The notes: generated by a model not told the origin, from the sequence alone. A DNA stretch of 64,000 nucleotides from Loripinus fragilis (GCA_964019695.1 OZ026530.1:38686944-38750943); one strand, 5' to 3'. Positions 36,801 to 51,800 are shown, counted from the first letter of the stretch. A program made the numbers and translations.

Positions 36801-39800
36801 AAGCGGGCCATCATCAGCCTGCCAGCGAAACGCCGTGGCCTAACTTAGAATGCTGGCTTGGTAGCTTTGTAATTTTTCAGGGGATCAGGACCAGTATTTG
36901 CTAAGAAACCCTATATTTTTGTGATTTTTCGAGGGGTGGACCCCTGCCCCCTCTCTGGATCAGCGCACGAAACATTATTATGTCTATCTAGCTAATCAAG
37001 CACTATGAACGCAAGCTATCTTTCCAAACACATAATGACACAATCGGAACTGCCTTGGCCAATTCCGCGAAATTCCGTGGAATCAGACCACGGATGTACA
37101 TCGAGAATCTACTTTGATGACGCGGGTGATGACGTGACGCTGACGTTATAAAACGTGACGCTGACGTCATAGAAATCATGTTACCACAATAACAAGTATG
37201 AATGCAGCAAAACAAACGGCTAAAATGAAGTTTATAAAAAAAATCAATAAAACATAAACTTCATTTATTCTGCTGATTAAGTTTTTCGGATAATCAAAAT
37301 AATCGATTTTAATAGAGCTGAACCCACAAGCTACAGAACTATTTTTCCATATGCCAGTTCCGGCTAAAAATATGGAGATTTTTGGTACATAGTACTACGC
37401 GTAATGCTCCTTACATACATCCGAGCCATGATTTGATTCTCGAATTGTCGCGGAATTTTCCAAATGATGATGACAATGAAGGTCCAGATCAGCCTGTGCT
37501 TCTATCTGGACCTGTATTTTCCATCGAATACAGACTCGAACTAAAATTTGCTTCGAGATACAGAGCAACCGTTAGAATATCGTCATAAATGAATGGGTAA
37601 TTGTTCTATTCGTGTATTTTTCTCGGATGTTTTGAATTTCACTGTATGAAAATTTAAAAGTACAATGAAATTCACTGAAAATAGCAGGATGTGCCGTTAA
37701 AAATGAAGCATGTACTTGTACTTCGCAAAATAGACTCGCAGATGTAAGCTTTTATCGTTATATGGGCGTTAACCCTGTTTTGTACAGTCGACTTAGTCCA
37801 GGTAGCGGTAAATTACTGCCATCTTTCGTGAATCAGGCTGTAGAATCCTTGTCTGTTAAGTGTAGGGTGACGAAGCAGATTTACAGTTGGAAGTATGAAG
37901 AAAACTTGTATTTGTCCAAACTTGTATTTGTCCTACAGAGTCTATATCTCTCAACTCATTCGTTTTGCTAAAGCATCTAGCTATGTCGCTGACTTCAACA
38001 CTCGCAATAAATTGTTAACTCAGAAACTTCTTAAACATGGCTATCGGTATCATAAACTTCACAAAACGTTTTTCTAAATATTATAGACGATACTATGATT
38101 TGATATCTAAATTCCAAGTAGGACTTAAATCTCTCTTGCGCCAAGGACTTTTGTAACCTGATTTCTATGGTGATTTGGTGTATAAATTGAAGAAAATTGT
38201 TGGCTCTAATAATCTTTCAGCGCAGTTCATTAAAATAATTTCCATTTATAAAACGATTGGTTAAAACATTAATGTATTGCAACAGACTGCATGCTTAGTG
38301 GTCAACCCAATCACGGTAGGCAACTTTGCTTTCCTCTTTAATTGCACGCAAGCGGGTCGGACTTCAGACTATATGTTGGTTCCGACTTAAAGACGTATCT
38401 ATTGATGAGATGGTAGGGGCCTGATGCTTTGGCTGTTTGTCTGGCCCTACGGGGTTTACCTGATGGCTTTCTTTTGGCTGATTTTTGCCATTTACAATAC
38501 ATCAAAACCATGTTTTGGTCCCTTTATATCAGATATAGGTAATTGGTACAAATATAAACATTTTTGCACATGTAGGAGGTGGGTAGAGGAGGTGGGGGAG
38601 TGGAGATTGTTTTGCATGTATGATCATGTATTTGAGGACTGATCAGGTAAAACACGGGCTCTTGAAACTGTCTTTGCTTAACAGTGCATTCCTTTTTTCT
38701 TTCCGGAGAGTGTATTTAGTTAGAATGTCAACAATTGAGTTTTGCTTGATGATATTTTAACAGGGTCCTTTTGAGAAAAAAACTTGTTTTTATCGGGTAG
38801 TTTTTGTATCTCCTTGTTTCCTTATTTGTAAAGTTATAAATTGTTTGATGCTAATCCCCATGAAGAAAATTGAATGCAGTGTGACATGTTTTCAATTCAT
38901 ATGCTTTATGGTTGTTTATAGATTTTGTTTTTATTTATACATTTGGGCACAAATAGAAATTGATTATGATTTGATTCCATGTGATATTTTCATTTTACGG
39001 CCCAGATTAACTTCGTCTAGGGACTCTCAGCTGAAAATTAATGAAAGGAGTGAATAGGTAAGGGTAAGACATTTAATCAAATTGAGTTTTAAAGAGCTCT
39101 TAGGAAACGGAAATCGAGCTTTACAAGACAATTTTTATCAGAAAAATCAAAGTGAAGTTGATCTATAACAATATAAACATCGAGCAAGGTTAACTCAATT
39201 TTGATTGGTTTACGCATCACTGTGTTTTAACAAAACAATTTGATTCGCTAAAGGAAAAGAACTAATATTTTATAGTTGAAACGTGTTTAAGGTTGCTTAA
39301 TGAATATTTATGAGTTTCAAAATACGTTGATTGGCATTTCATATGCAGCTGGAAACTCAAGGCTCTTACAACGCTTTGGAAACACACATGAAACGGAATT
39401 TTTCAGGACAAATATGCAGGCTTTAGTGTATCGAACAATACCTATCAATAATAATCAAAATGCTTTCATGTTACTATACCTCTACCACAACCTCTATGTA
39501 ATAACGCTCTATTCATTCAATGTATTTACCATTATAGTCACGCCTCAAAGCGTTTTGTGGAAGTATTAATGACGTCGCGTCTGGGAGTGATATAAAGTGA
39601 TTTAATAAAATCGATAAACCACTAATGGTTTACAAATTAAGTAATAGTACGCATCGACGTCCATTAAAACGGTGCGTTAAAGATGGCAAAATCTTGACGT
39701 TTCACGCCAAACTGCAATTTTAAGTAATTTTAATACCATGTGATAAACAGAATCTACCATTAGTGCTCCTGTATTATTAAATTTATTCAATTCGTCAAGC

Positions 39801-42800
39801 TTCGCATTTTACTTCCTTTCCTCAACTCGTTCAATAAATTTAATAAAACATGTTAGATTCTCTATCTTAACATTTACGTTGAGATATCCGTAATAGAGGC
39901 ATTAGGAGACCTCTGTTGTTGAGGCCAGAGGGGTAAGTCCAGCGTATGTCATCTCGACTTATACCCTGTTGATGGGGCTGTAAAACATTGTCACCGAGAT
40001 TTGATCTGAGACTGCTTAAATTACCCCAAAATCTTCGTGGTACTGGTATCCGCGCATTTATGTGACCTTAACCTGTTTTTACCAATGCTGATGGCATTCG
40101 TATATACAAATGTTCTGATTGCCTACTGGTCAGTCAACTGGAACGAGATCGCGACATATCTGGTACGATTCTTGAAAATCCTTTTTTGTGTCACCCATGA
40201 TCAATCGTCAGTGCATCCTGTAGAGTTGTGTTGATTCCTGCCCTGATAGACATTATTGCATTTGGAAAGAAAAATAGGTAAGTGTTCGAAATTTTAAAAC
40301 ATAAATATTGGGGAAAATTTGAAATGTTGTGACAAAGTCTATAGACTGAACTGGTCCCTGAGGTTGAGGTAGACTTGTGCAGTCCATTCAATAAGATTTT
40401 ATATTTTCATGGAAACAAGTTACTCTAACATACCTATCTTATTGAATTTTCAAAGAATCTGAAGAGAACCAAATAGTTCGAAAGAGTTAAAGTGCTATTA
40501 GAGAGGATATTTTCTACTAAGTATGATGTATTGATTTTGATAACAAATATATTTCTACTGTTTGGACGATTGCCAGTCTAGGGTTGAGGCAGTAGGATAA
40601 AGTCAGGTAGCTTCAAACATCAGGTAAATTATTTGCAAAAACAGTGGAAATCCAGAATGAGCCGTCTCATCAGGATATTAAGAGCCGTCTCATCAGGATT
40701 TTCACTATTTCCAATAATTAAAATATGAAACAAACAACCTCGCTGTCCAAATTTAGCTGACCGTCAGAATTTACCCGGCTTTAGCTTAACTTACCAAAAC
40801 ATGCTTCAGCGTTCTGTTATTTGATGGTATGAAGAATTCATCATGATCAATAATTCCAAAATACTGGTATCCTGACATCCGTTCGAAGGAGTCGTCCACT
40901 ACCACTTGCTGGTCATTCCACCTCTGATTGTGTTTAGTGGCGAACACTTGAAGTCTTGGGTATGTTTCTGAAGCATAAATTACATAAACACAATCGACAG
41001 TGATATAGGGTAAAGTCGGGTAAATTCGGACGTTCGGCTAAATTTGGACAGCGACCTTGTTTGTTTCATATTTTGATTATTGGAATAAAAAATAAATTAA
41101 CTCAGCAAACAGTGAAAATCCTGATGAGATGGCTCTTAATGAGCCGTCTCATCTGAATTTCACTGTTTGCAAACGTATGTCCGAATTTACCCGCTGTCCG
41201 AATTTACCTCACTTTACTCCAACGCCATTAAATATAGTCAATGCACTGTAATGAAATACAGGAATGTGTTGATTAAATATGATGTATATTGGAGATAAAA
41301 TATAAGACTATATATACATGTACATATATATGAAATACAGGAAATTGTTATATGACTGGAGAGAATCCTGTTTCCTGACTGGCTAAATTTGTCTTAATAA
41401 ATCTCTACGTCTACCTGAAAACCGGTCTAAACTGGCGTAAAAGTTAACTTTGCATGAAACCAGTTCAACTAGTTTGCAGAAGTTAATATTTTGTCACTTT
41501 TCTAATATCACCCTCTGGAGAGCTAAAATAGCATGATGAGTATAAAACTAGCATGGAAATGATTTGCTGTTTCACATCCCAACAGGTCTAATAAAGACTT
41601 TCATGAATTTTAACAACTGTTTTGTTTTGTTTGTTAAACTATCTTTGTTTGATTAAACAAATTGTTAAAAAGTGGTTTTATGATTTCATTTTATATACAT
41701 TCAGAGAATTGATATACATTTCAAAATGCAAAATACTACATTAAGATATTTAAACAACACTTGATAAAACTTGTGAGAAAGTCGTAAGGTTTAAAGTTCA
41801 GCAACAAAAGAGAAAGTATAAAATGTTCATTTTTAGTTGAAAAGTCATAAAACAAAACAGTTATTGGCTTCAATGAGGAAGACATGATGACTTATCTACC
41901 CTTAAAAGTGATATTCACCTCGGCCTATTGGCCTCGGTGAATTGTCACTTTTAGAGTAGATAAATCCTCATGTCTACCTCATTGTAGTCAATAATTATGT
42001 AATATTGCTTAACCTATATTAGCCTAGCGTCCTTGAATTAAATATCACACAACAACACTTAAATGGAAATGGACCAGTCCCAATAATAGGAGCGGGAAAG
42101 TCCATTTGGCTTCAATGGGTTAAATATACTATATATTTTAAATAAAGAAGTAAATTTTCACTGGTCAGGAGTGAAAATAAATATAACCCCCTCTCACTGG
42201 TGAAATATGATGTCCTCTGTTTTTCGAATTGATTGACTTTCATTGAGCCAGCTTCAGATTTCCAAACGCCTTAAATTTATATAACTGTACATATACACTA
42301 AGTATGGATATTCATTTTTAACTAGAAAGTAAGGAACGTTCTTTAAATAGAATTGTCAGACCTTGCTAAAATGTTAATTTTATGATTCCAGCTCCTGTGA
42401 TTCCAATTAAAGTAGACAGATATATTATGCAACGCCATCATAACTAGGACTATGTGAGGTCATAAGTGCAAAATATGCTATGCTTCGAAGTTGCATATAA
42501 AAAAATGACATCTCATTGTTCTTGTCATGACTATGTCATTTATTTCATTTTTACCGATACCTATGATGGACCAAACAACTGTCTAGCTCACTTCATAAAA
42601 TGTGTGGCAAAACTTACAGCAAAATAAAGTATTGACATGCGCGGATCCAGAGGAGAAGACAGGTGTCCGTACCCCTTCCCACACCCGACCAGACTTCCCC
42701 CCCACACACACACACAACGCAAATTTCTGGATCTGCGTGTACTTACCCTCTGCAGCTGGTTCGTAGAATGTCAAATCCAGGAACCCTGTGGATTCATAGT

Positions 42801-45800
42801 ACTTGAGCACTTTAAGAGCATCAGCATTGAGGATCTTTACGTAATAAGTCACAACCTTGTCCACTCCAATATACTTATAGGTCTCCATCCATTCGATGAT
42901 TTGTTCAGGGTTTATACTACCAAAGGCTGTCTTTGTACCTATGGCTATCTTGCCAGGAGTTTTCAGAGGATGGAAAGGCTTGAAGTAAGTCACATCCTTT
43001 TCATCACAACTGAAGTTATCGGCAGTCACAGCCACCTCAACAAGTGTATTTGTATCAATTGCACTATTATCATCAGACTTTAATACTGGAGTTGTCTGAG
43101 ATCCATTGCTGTGATCCACTGCTACAGCTTCATCGCCAAATAGTGTCCTGTTGAGTTCACTCAGGTTATTGGTATTTGGACAAGCAAAGTAGTAAGACCA
43201 CATATCAGCTGCAGATTGAAATTTTCGCTTCACCAATGGCGTCACCCGTTTTATTGACTTCTCGGGTCCATTGTTATATTTAAAACAACAGTAAAATGAT
43301 GATTTAGCGAAGCTCTTTTTCTCAAAATTTCCATAGATTTTAACAAGGTCCCATGTTTTCTCATTTGAACTGTTCCCAGTCACAGCTCCAAATATGTATA
43401 AATGTCCAAATTTCATCTTGACGAATTTTCTTTCATTTGTTATAAGAGCTGTGTTTGGACTTGGATTTATATCTGTAAATGTAAAATGGATTAAAACAAT
43501 CATAATTCTAACTTCCTTATATCATGAGTTACTACCCTTTTCACATAAAATGCTTTTCAGCGAAACTTTCAAAAAGTATCACAACAACTGATATGTAACT
43601 TGGCATGCATTAAGAGCACTGTGTGATTATAATAATTCGTCATAAGAGAGGGGGATGGAAAATCTGTCGCAAGGATTACGGTTTGGTATTATGAGGCTTG
43701 CCAAGCAATTTAAAAACAGCGATTGCAATGGGCAGATTTTCTATCCCATCCTTACACAAATGATGAACTATTTTTTCTTGCTCACCATTAAATGCATTAT
43801 ATCTTTAATTAAAAATGCTGCCTGAAGTTTCCAAATACGCCAAAAAGAGACATAACATGATGGCGTCACCTAAAATAACAATGACGTCACATGTCTACGA
43901 CGTGCTACAGTTCGATTTTGATCTTTCCACTGAGATGATACGGAGTTTATGAGATAGAATTCTTTCACATTGATAAACACAGAGGAAGCCCTGATCTGGT
44001 GTGCAAGAATATAAGTATCTATCATGAGTATGAGGGTGGGACAGAAAAATCCGTCCTGAGTATCACGGATTGGCATCATTAGGCTTGCCGAGTGATGACA
44101 ATTGGTGATCTCGAGGGACGGATTTTTGTATCCCACCCTCACACTCATTATAAATACTTTTTCTTGCTCATCACTAAATAACTAATTTTGTATTACAAAG
44201 ACATGAGAAAGCTTCCAGAAAAACCTGAATACGCTGAGATGCGACATGGTGATGTCATTTTAACTTTACAATGACGTCACGTATCGACGTGCGGCCAGCG
44301 TGCGGACGACGTGCGGATATTCGTTTTTTATATTTACCTTAGGCAGGTACGGGTGTGTGAGATAGAATTTTCTCACATGGGTAAAAACAGCGGAAATTCC
44401 AATCTGGTGTGTGAGAAATTAAAAGTGTGGTCATAACACAAAGCAAGTGAATAAGAACAGTATGTGCTAGAGTCAAAGACCAACCCACAAGGCACCACAA
44501 GGAATTTGGAAACACAGTACACTTACGGACACCCGATAACAAAAACACAATTAAAGTAAAGCAACCGGCTCTCTCTTCCTCAGCGAGATGATTGCAAGCT
44601 GGCATCCAGGAGAAAAATACTACAGAATACTTTGCAAATGGGAGAGTGAAATTAATCACCTTGTTGTTTTACTGGCTTCTTGGCGTCTATTTTAGTTTCT
44701 GATATGTCTTTTGTTTTCTTGTCTGGTTCTCGTTTATCTGGTGGTCGTTTGTCTATCAGATTAGTCTGGAAAACAAAACAAGCATTGGCTTTCAGGAGAA
44801 GTCTAGAATACCCTAACATAAAGCAACAAATCAAAGGTGTGTTTCGGGATGACTCTTGCTAGTTTATGCATAATTATGCATATCATTAACCTGTATCAAA
44901 AATATAAAGATATATAAATTAAATTGCAATGCATGCTTTATTGTTTTTTATCATATGACGTCGCGTCTGGGAGTGAAATAACGCCATGGAATAAAATCGG
45001 TAAACCATTAGTGGATTACAGATTTGCGGAAAACTTTATGACGTCCATACCAACGTTGCGTACATAATGGCAAAACTATGACGTTTTTAAGGTAGAAATG
45101 AGATTTCAAAGTAATCTTAACGTCATATGATACATAGAATCTAATATCCGTGCTATTGTATTTAAATTTTTTAAACTCATTGCGAAAAAGGGATGAAATG
45201 CTCATTGCGAAAAAGAGATGAAATGCTCGGCAAGCCACGCATTTTATCTCTTTTTCCAACTCTTTTGCTTTATTTTTCCTGATAATAAGAAAGGTGTCAC
45301 AAAATGTGTCATCTGCTGCAGCCGTGATTGGTGCTTTAAGAATTGATGGCAAATAAATAGTATAGCACGTCTCACTTATTCTAGGTAACTATGCAATTTG
45401 ATGTGACTTTTTATTATTATTGTTTTTATTTTAGTGAAACTTATGTAATGAATCAGTAATCTCCTTATAAACTAACGTCCTCTGCAAAATAAACTTCCTG
45501 GAAGTATAGCGTCCCGCAGAACATTAAAAAGAGTCTATTTTTACCCCATATGAGACAAAAAAAAATAAAAGGTGCTTTTCACCAGTTTCTTCTAATTGGC
45601 TTATAAGAACAACTGTAAAAGTATTGTAATTGTTTGAATTCTCGAAGTGGCTAGCCAAAAAAAACGTTAAAATGGCTATTTACAGTCAACTGTCAATAGC
45701 CAAAAAACATTAAAATGGCTATTTACAGTTGACTGTCCATAGCCATTTTAACGTTTTTTGGCTAATGACAGTTGACTGTATATAGTCATTTTAACGTTTT

Positions 45801-48800
45801 TTTGGCTAATGACAGTCAGTGTCGTTATTTATTTGGGATACAGGGGGAAATTATTGGTTATATCAAATGTATTTACCTACCCCTTTAATTAGCTGAAATC
45901 CTATTTTCGCTTTTGTTGAAGCATTTTTTTTTCATGATGCTGCGGCTTCGAATCAACGACTTCCCACTCCAAAAGCAGAAAAAGAACTTAATAATCGTAA
46001 AATCAAGAAATTAAACAGACTAATTGCAAAGATGTGGTAAGCAGATAATCTAGAGCTTCCTAACATTATTTTTATATGACTTTAAGTGTAGAGTAAGAAG
46101 AATTTCTGAGTGACAGGAGCAGCTTTGTCTTTGTTGGTGATTTTAAGACTTGGAAACTTCTCTCACAAAGGTTTTTGTTTAAAAAATATCGGTCCGGATC
46201 TGGATTGAAACTGTTTGGTATCACGGATCCAAAATAGGCTCCGTGTTGGCAGTTGATAATACTTTACTTTAATAGACATCTCATCTGGGTCTACCGTGTA
46301 CTCAATTATTATTCAAACTCATGATCGTAAACGTTTTTTTGACTAATTATATAGTTTGCTTTGCATATTTCTGCTAATATATCAAACAAGAGTGAGTCAT
46401 GATCTGATTATAACAGATAATTCCTATAAGAGCTGTTTGATTCTGATCTATACTGCTTGTGGATGTTGTGTACATGTAAGTTGTCATGAGAAAGCTAATG
46501 GTTTGGCAATCATTTCCAGTCTGCAAAATTATGTGTATGTGTTCGAGGGCCAGTACAGGGATATCGGTACTTATACTTAACGCATTTTTGAGCATGGAAA
46601 GCCATGGGTTCGCCATGTCCAAAAATGAAATTTTCTCTAACAGGTAGAATATTCGTACACTTCACCTGTCTCAAGCTAGTGAATTTCCAAACAATTTCGG
46701 CTGTTTACCAGAAAGGTGTGAAAATAAACCCTGGGGCTTGTTGTCTTATCTTAATCCTCATAAAACATTTTGTATCTTTTTTTTTTTTTTTTTTTTTTTT
46801 TCTTTTTTTTTTTTTGCATGTGACAAGTACCCCAAACTCACAGACATTGCCCGTGTACCATCTGAAGAATTCGATTACAAAGGAACAAACACAAATCTTC
46901 CATCTATATTTGAAAGTGTTCATCGATTATTCGAATATTAAGTCAACATCATTGAAAATATCTGATTTATCTGTAAATAGCCAAAAAACGTTAAAATGGT
47001 TTTTTACAGTTGACTGTTAATAGCCATTTAAACGTTTTTGGGCTTATGACAGTCAACTGTAAATAGCCATTTTAACGTTTTTTGGCTATTGACAGTTGAC
47101 TGTAAATAGCCACTTTAACCTTTTTTGGCTATTGACAGTCAACTGTAAATAGCCATTTTAACGTTTTTTGGCTATTGACAGTCAACTGTTAATAGACGCT
47201 TCCTTGAATTTTACCGTTGCTATGGTAACAAAAATGGCCGCCAAAATAGGCTGAAAGTAGGAAAGTGAACGTTTTTGATCAAATTTGAGACATTTGACAA
47301 AGAAATGAACATAGAGCACAAGCAAATACCCAAAAGATATACTGCCTACTTTAAAAACGCAATACTTGGATAACAGCTTTAGTTTATGTCTCGAAACAGA
47401 AGGCAGAACAATAAAATCGAACTAAAGTTCCTACTATAGTTCTTACGTAATAGTTGCGCGCGCACGTTTACATCCGAACGGATGTTGTTGGAACTTAAGT
47501 TTGTTGCCAAGTAAACACAGTGGATAGACTTGCATGTCCCCTTTTAATTCTTCATTGTAGACAAAAATGATGTTCATATACTGCACAGCCAACTCTAATT
47601 AATTTTACGAATTAGTAAGACCGCAAATAGTGCACAGCGAGTATTTATTTTCTAAAAATTGTAATTTTTAGGCTACTGACAGATCTTGAACCCATCTTGT
47701 TAGATAGGGCTAGAGGAGGGAACCAGACTAATAAACTAGAGCAACGGTGCTCTGACCCACCGTTGATATCTACTAGAACTTTAGTAGCGACTATCGATGC
47801 TCGAATCAAACTATAGTTACTATAGTAGGAACTATAGTTCGATTCGAAGTGTGCCAACGTCGTCCAATTAAGTTGAACAATTAAAACTAAAGTTTTTTGC
47901 TGAAGAAGCCAGCTAAGGTTGACATCATCGAAGCAAAGGAATTTTACATACAACTGTATTTTGAAAGATATAAATGGAAGGTAGTGATGCGTTTTGAAGG
48001 TCTAAAAGTATATTTTAACAGATACGAGAATGATCAAGGCACAAAAAATATTAAAATGTTGTTTTTTTTTGTGTTTTTTAGCTGTGCTGATATAGAATTC
48101 TTTTAAAAAATCGGTCTCTAAAAGCCTCAAATTTGGTCCATAGTGACATTAAGCGATTTGAAGCCCTATTTTGGAGACCATTTTTGTTACTATAGCAACC
48201 ACAAAGTTAAATAAATTTCAGACTTTTACACTTTGGTAATTCTTTTGATAAACCAAACAGCAGAATTGGTGAAAAGTAACTTTCAGTTTTTTGCTCCATA
48301 GGGGGCCCAATTAGCCCCTAAAATATACACAGCCATTTGTTAACTCTGCACACTGGTTAATTTCCCATGCTCTTGTTGTCGTCTCCTGACTGTTTTTCAA
48401 TATTAAACTTTTCAAAAAAATATTTCGGTGACAATTTACGATTTTTTAACGAATTGCGTCAATATCAGCGCCGACGTCCTGTCGGTCCTGATTTTGGTCC
48501 AAACTGTTAACAAAGGTTATCAGCAGACGACAAAAGTCGCATCTAGCAGAGAAAGAGTTAATAAAAGTGAGGTTACAAAATTCAGGATTTAAATTCAGAA
48601 CTTCCAAATAAGCTGTATACTCATTCAAGACTGTTGACCAGATTATGGTGTTAGTACACAATTACAGTCTTCCGGTTTGGTAGCCCTCGAAAATAGTACC
48701 TTTAGAAATTTAGCACTTGCCGTTTCTGGGCCCTTTATGGCGTAAATGGGTGCTTTATTCGACTTTAAATGTACATGTGATTCAACCTTGGTCGATGTTT

Positions 48801-51800
48801 GTCAGGCTGATGCAGAAAAATGCATCTTTGTGTGGACTATTTTGTCACAGACTCCACGGCGCACTCCCCAGGTCACGTATGACGCGGGTCGGATTTCAGC
48901 CCGGATTTTTTGACTGTTCCCCAAAGAACGGAGAATGCTGAGAAAACGAGATTATCAAGGTAGGTTGTCTTTTCACTTTTTTGATAGATGAATGACAGAT
49001 CTTGCCACTCACAGACAGAAAAAAGTCCAAGCAATGTCCTGGAAAAATTTGCAGATGCTCGAATTCTGCCTTTTTACATGGAGTTGAATGGGACTGATTA
49101 ATTGTGCACCGAACCCTATAAGAGAGAAGGTGAAAAAACGAAAATCTTTGTAAAACAGTCATTTTTCAATGAATTCAGATGAAATTTCGCACACAGATCA
49201 GGAACCAAAATAGAAATAATTTGAAATTATTTTTGGAAGAAATTTAAATTTAAATTTTAAAATTTTATTGAATTTTAGTTTAAATTTTAAATTTTTCTTA
49301 AAATCATTTTTAAAGCCTGGTTCTCTCGAGGAAAGTCTCAAATTGCATTATATACCAGAAAATGCAATTAAATGGCCATACACAAACAGTTTTGACCAGG
49401 ATTTGACTAATCAATCCGAGCAGGCTGACCGTGATACTCTGTTTTTGCAGACTGGCTAGCACTGCTGTGCAAGTTGATTTTTGTGATTGTATTCCCATTT
49501 CTACTGAAATGTGCTATTAGTATAGTGCTTACTCACTTTAACTGTAGCAGTATGGTGACTAAGCATATGGGTATTTATTAAAACACTCTTGGGATACTTA
49601 CACTCGTTAGAACCGCCTCATAGAGATGGCACTTAATGGCATAATGATGAGGATCCGCAGGGATTGGTTGGGACCATTCCCCCAAGCAGGTTCCCTGGCC
49701 TCATTGCTTAGACCAATAAAATTCAATTGTCTTTGGCTGTTCAACTCACCGGGTCGAGGCTGTACTAAGTTGAACACAAACTTAAACTTTTTCAGCTGAA
49801 CAAATCAACTGCAGCCCCCCCCCCCCAGCTTCACCGAGATCAAATTTTGTTCTTATTTCGACCACGCAAGCAGTAGTATTGTTTGGTACTCATTAGAGTC
49901 GCCTCACACTCAAAATTGTTTTTGAAGCTACTCACTAGAACCGCCTCACATAGATAATGATATAACGCAGTTATTAAAGCTCACTTAGTTACCTAACCCC
50001 CACTGAAGCACTTTCACACATATACTCGTATTATGTGCTTAAGCTGGCTGTGATAGTTTTCGTTCGACGAGGCCGTTCTAGTGAGTAATATTTACTTACA
50101 GTCTTTTCAGAAGTTTCAAATTTGGTATATACTTTCATCCAAAAAAGAGGATGAACAATTTCCATTATGATATGGGCATTAAATCTAGACCTGGGTCTCA
50201 AATCTTTCTCACTCTGGCCATTTTGGTAGCTTGTAAATTATGGAAAATTTCACATCCAGAACTAGCAGTGTAGATTATGATTAGAATGAAATGATGTGTT
50301 TCGTCCAGCATCAGGAACTCATCAGTGAAGCTGCTCTACTTCAGACACAGAGTAAGTGGTGTAAATTGCTGTTTTTAGCATGCTTGGGTGCAACAGAGCT
50401 TGGATTTTGGGGCAAATTTGAATGTGATTCAAAACTGTTCGCAATTTTGCTTGAAATCACTTTAAAAGTTGATTTTTAAACTTTAGTTTTAAATTTTGTA
50501 ACTAAAGTTTATGTGAGATTATCCTTAAATGACTCTTACAGATGCCTAAACTTTCTTTTTTGCTTTTGGGTTATTGAGATTCATTGAAATAATTGAAACT
50601 ATGAACTTTTTCAGCAGACTAGTTTGAATAATTGAACTTTTGCTTGTGTCAGCTTGTGAGGGGGGTCACATATGAAATCCTGGATTTGTATCGCTTTTTG
50701 GTGACTGAGTTAGTTCTTTTGGACGATTTTTTGCTTAACTATATGAGTTTGATATGTCACAGAGACAAAATTTAAAAATTCGAAAATTTGCAGATTCTTG
50801 AAGGTGTTAGTACACAATTACAGTCTTCCGGTTTGGTAGCCCACGAAAATAGTACCTTTAGAAATTTAGCACTTGACGTTTCTGTGCCCTTTATGGCGTA
50901 AATGTGTGCTTTATTCGACTTTAAATGTACATGTGATTCAACCTTGGTCGATGTTTGTCAGGCTGATGCAGAAAAATGCATCTTTGTGTGGACTATTTTG
51001 TCACAGACTCCCCGGCGCACTCCCCAGGTAACGTATGACGCGGGTCGGATTTCAGCCCGGATTTTTTGACTGTTCCCCAAAGAACGGAGAATGCTGAGAA
51101 AACGAGATTATCAAGGTAGGTTGTCTTTTCACCTTTTTGATAGGTGAATGACAGATCTTGCCACTCACAGACAGAAAAAAGTCCAAGCAATGTCCTGGAA
51201 AAATTTGCAGATGCTCGAATTCTGCCTTTTTACATGGAGTTGAATGGGACTGATTAATTGTGCACCGAACCCTTATGAAGGCAAATACATTAACAGACGA
51301 AAGACGGTGATGGGTTAAATCCGTGTTTGGGTGTACGTGCTCTTACGGACATTAAAATCGAAAACAACCCATGCAGAAATATGATTGTGTGGCTGTCAAA
51401 TTAAAGATTGATATCTGCTTCATAAATTTTATTGCGTTTGGCGTACTATTTAACTATTTATTGGTTTGGCTACATGCACTTTAACATACCGGATAGGCGG
51501 CAATCGAAAACGCTCTTGATAATCGGCGAACGCGGATCAAAAAGCGCTAGAAACAGAGCCTTGCTGGGGCACTGCGGTTAAGTATAGCACTGGTGGCTAC
51601 AACTTTTAACGGGACATTCCTGTTTGTGCAATTTGCACGCTAGAGAACCACTGTTCTCGAACAACGCAGTCATTGCGGGTTGGTTGCAGTCGACGAGGGC
51701 ACAAAAGAGTGCACCTTGGATTTTAAAAGGGTAATAGTTTGGTCTGAAAACATTCTTTGCCGATTATTGTAATTTATAAATCCAGCTGTATACAAAATGT

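Noticed and set aside
42637..43083. Plus-strand open frame of 148 codons
   Set aside because: Antisense shadow of GT92 exon 42747-43472 plus a MITE.
46705..47020. Overlapping open frames on both strands
   Set aside because: They run through a poly-T tract and P1 repeats; low-complexity translation.
48647..51274. Complete LTR retrotransposon
   Set aside because: The direct repeats are LTR-like in layout only; no primer-binding site, polypurine tract, gag or pol peptides were seen between them.
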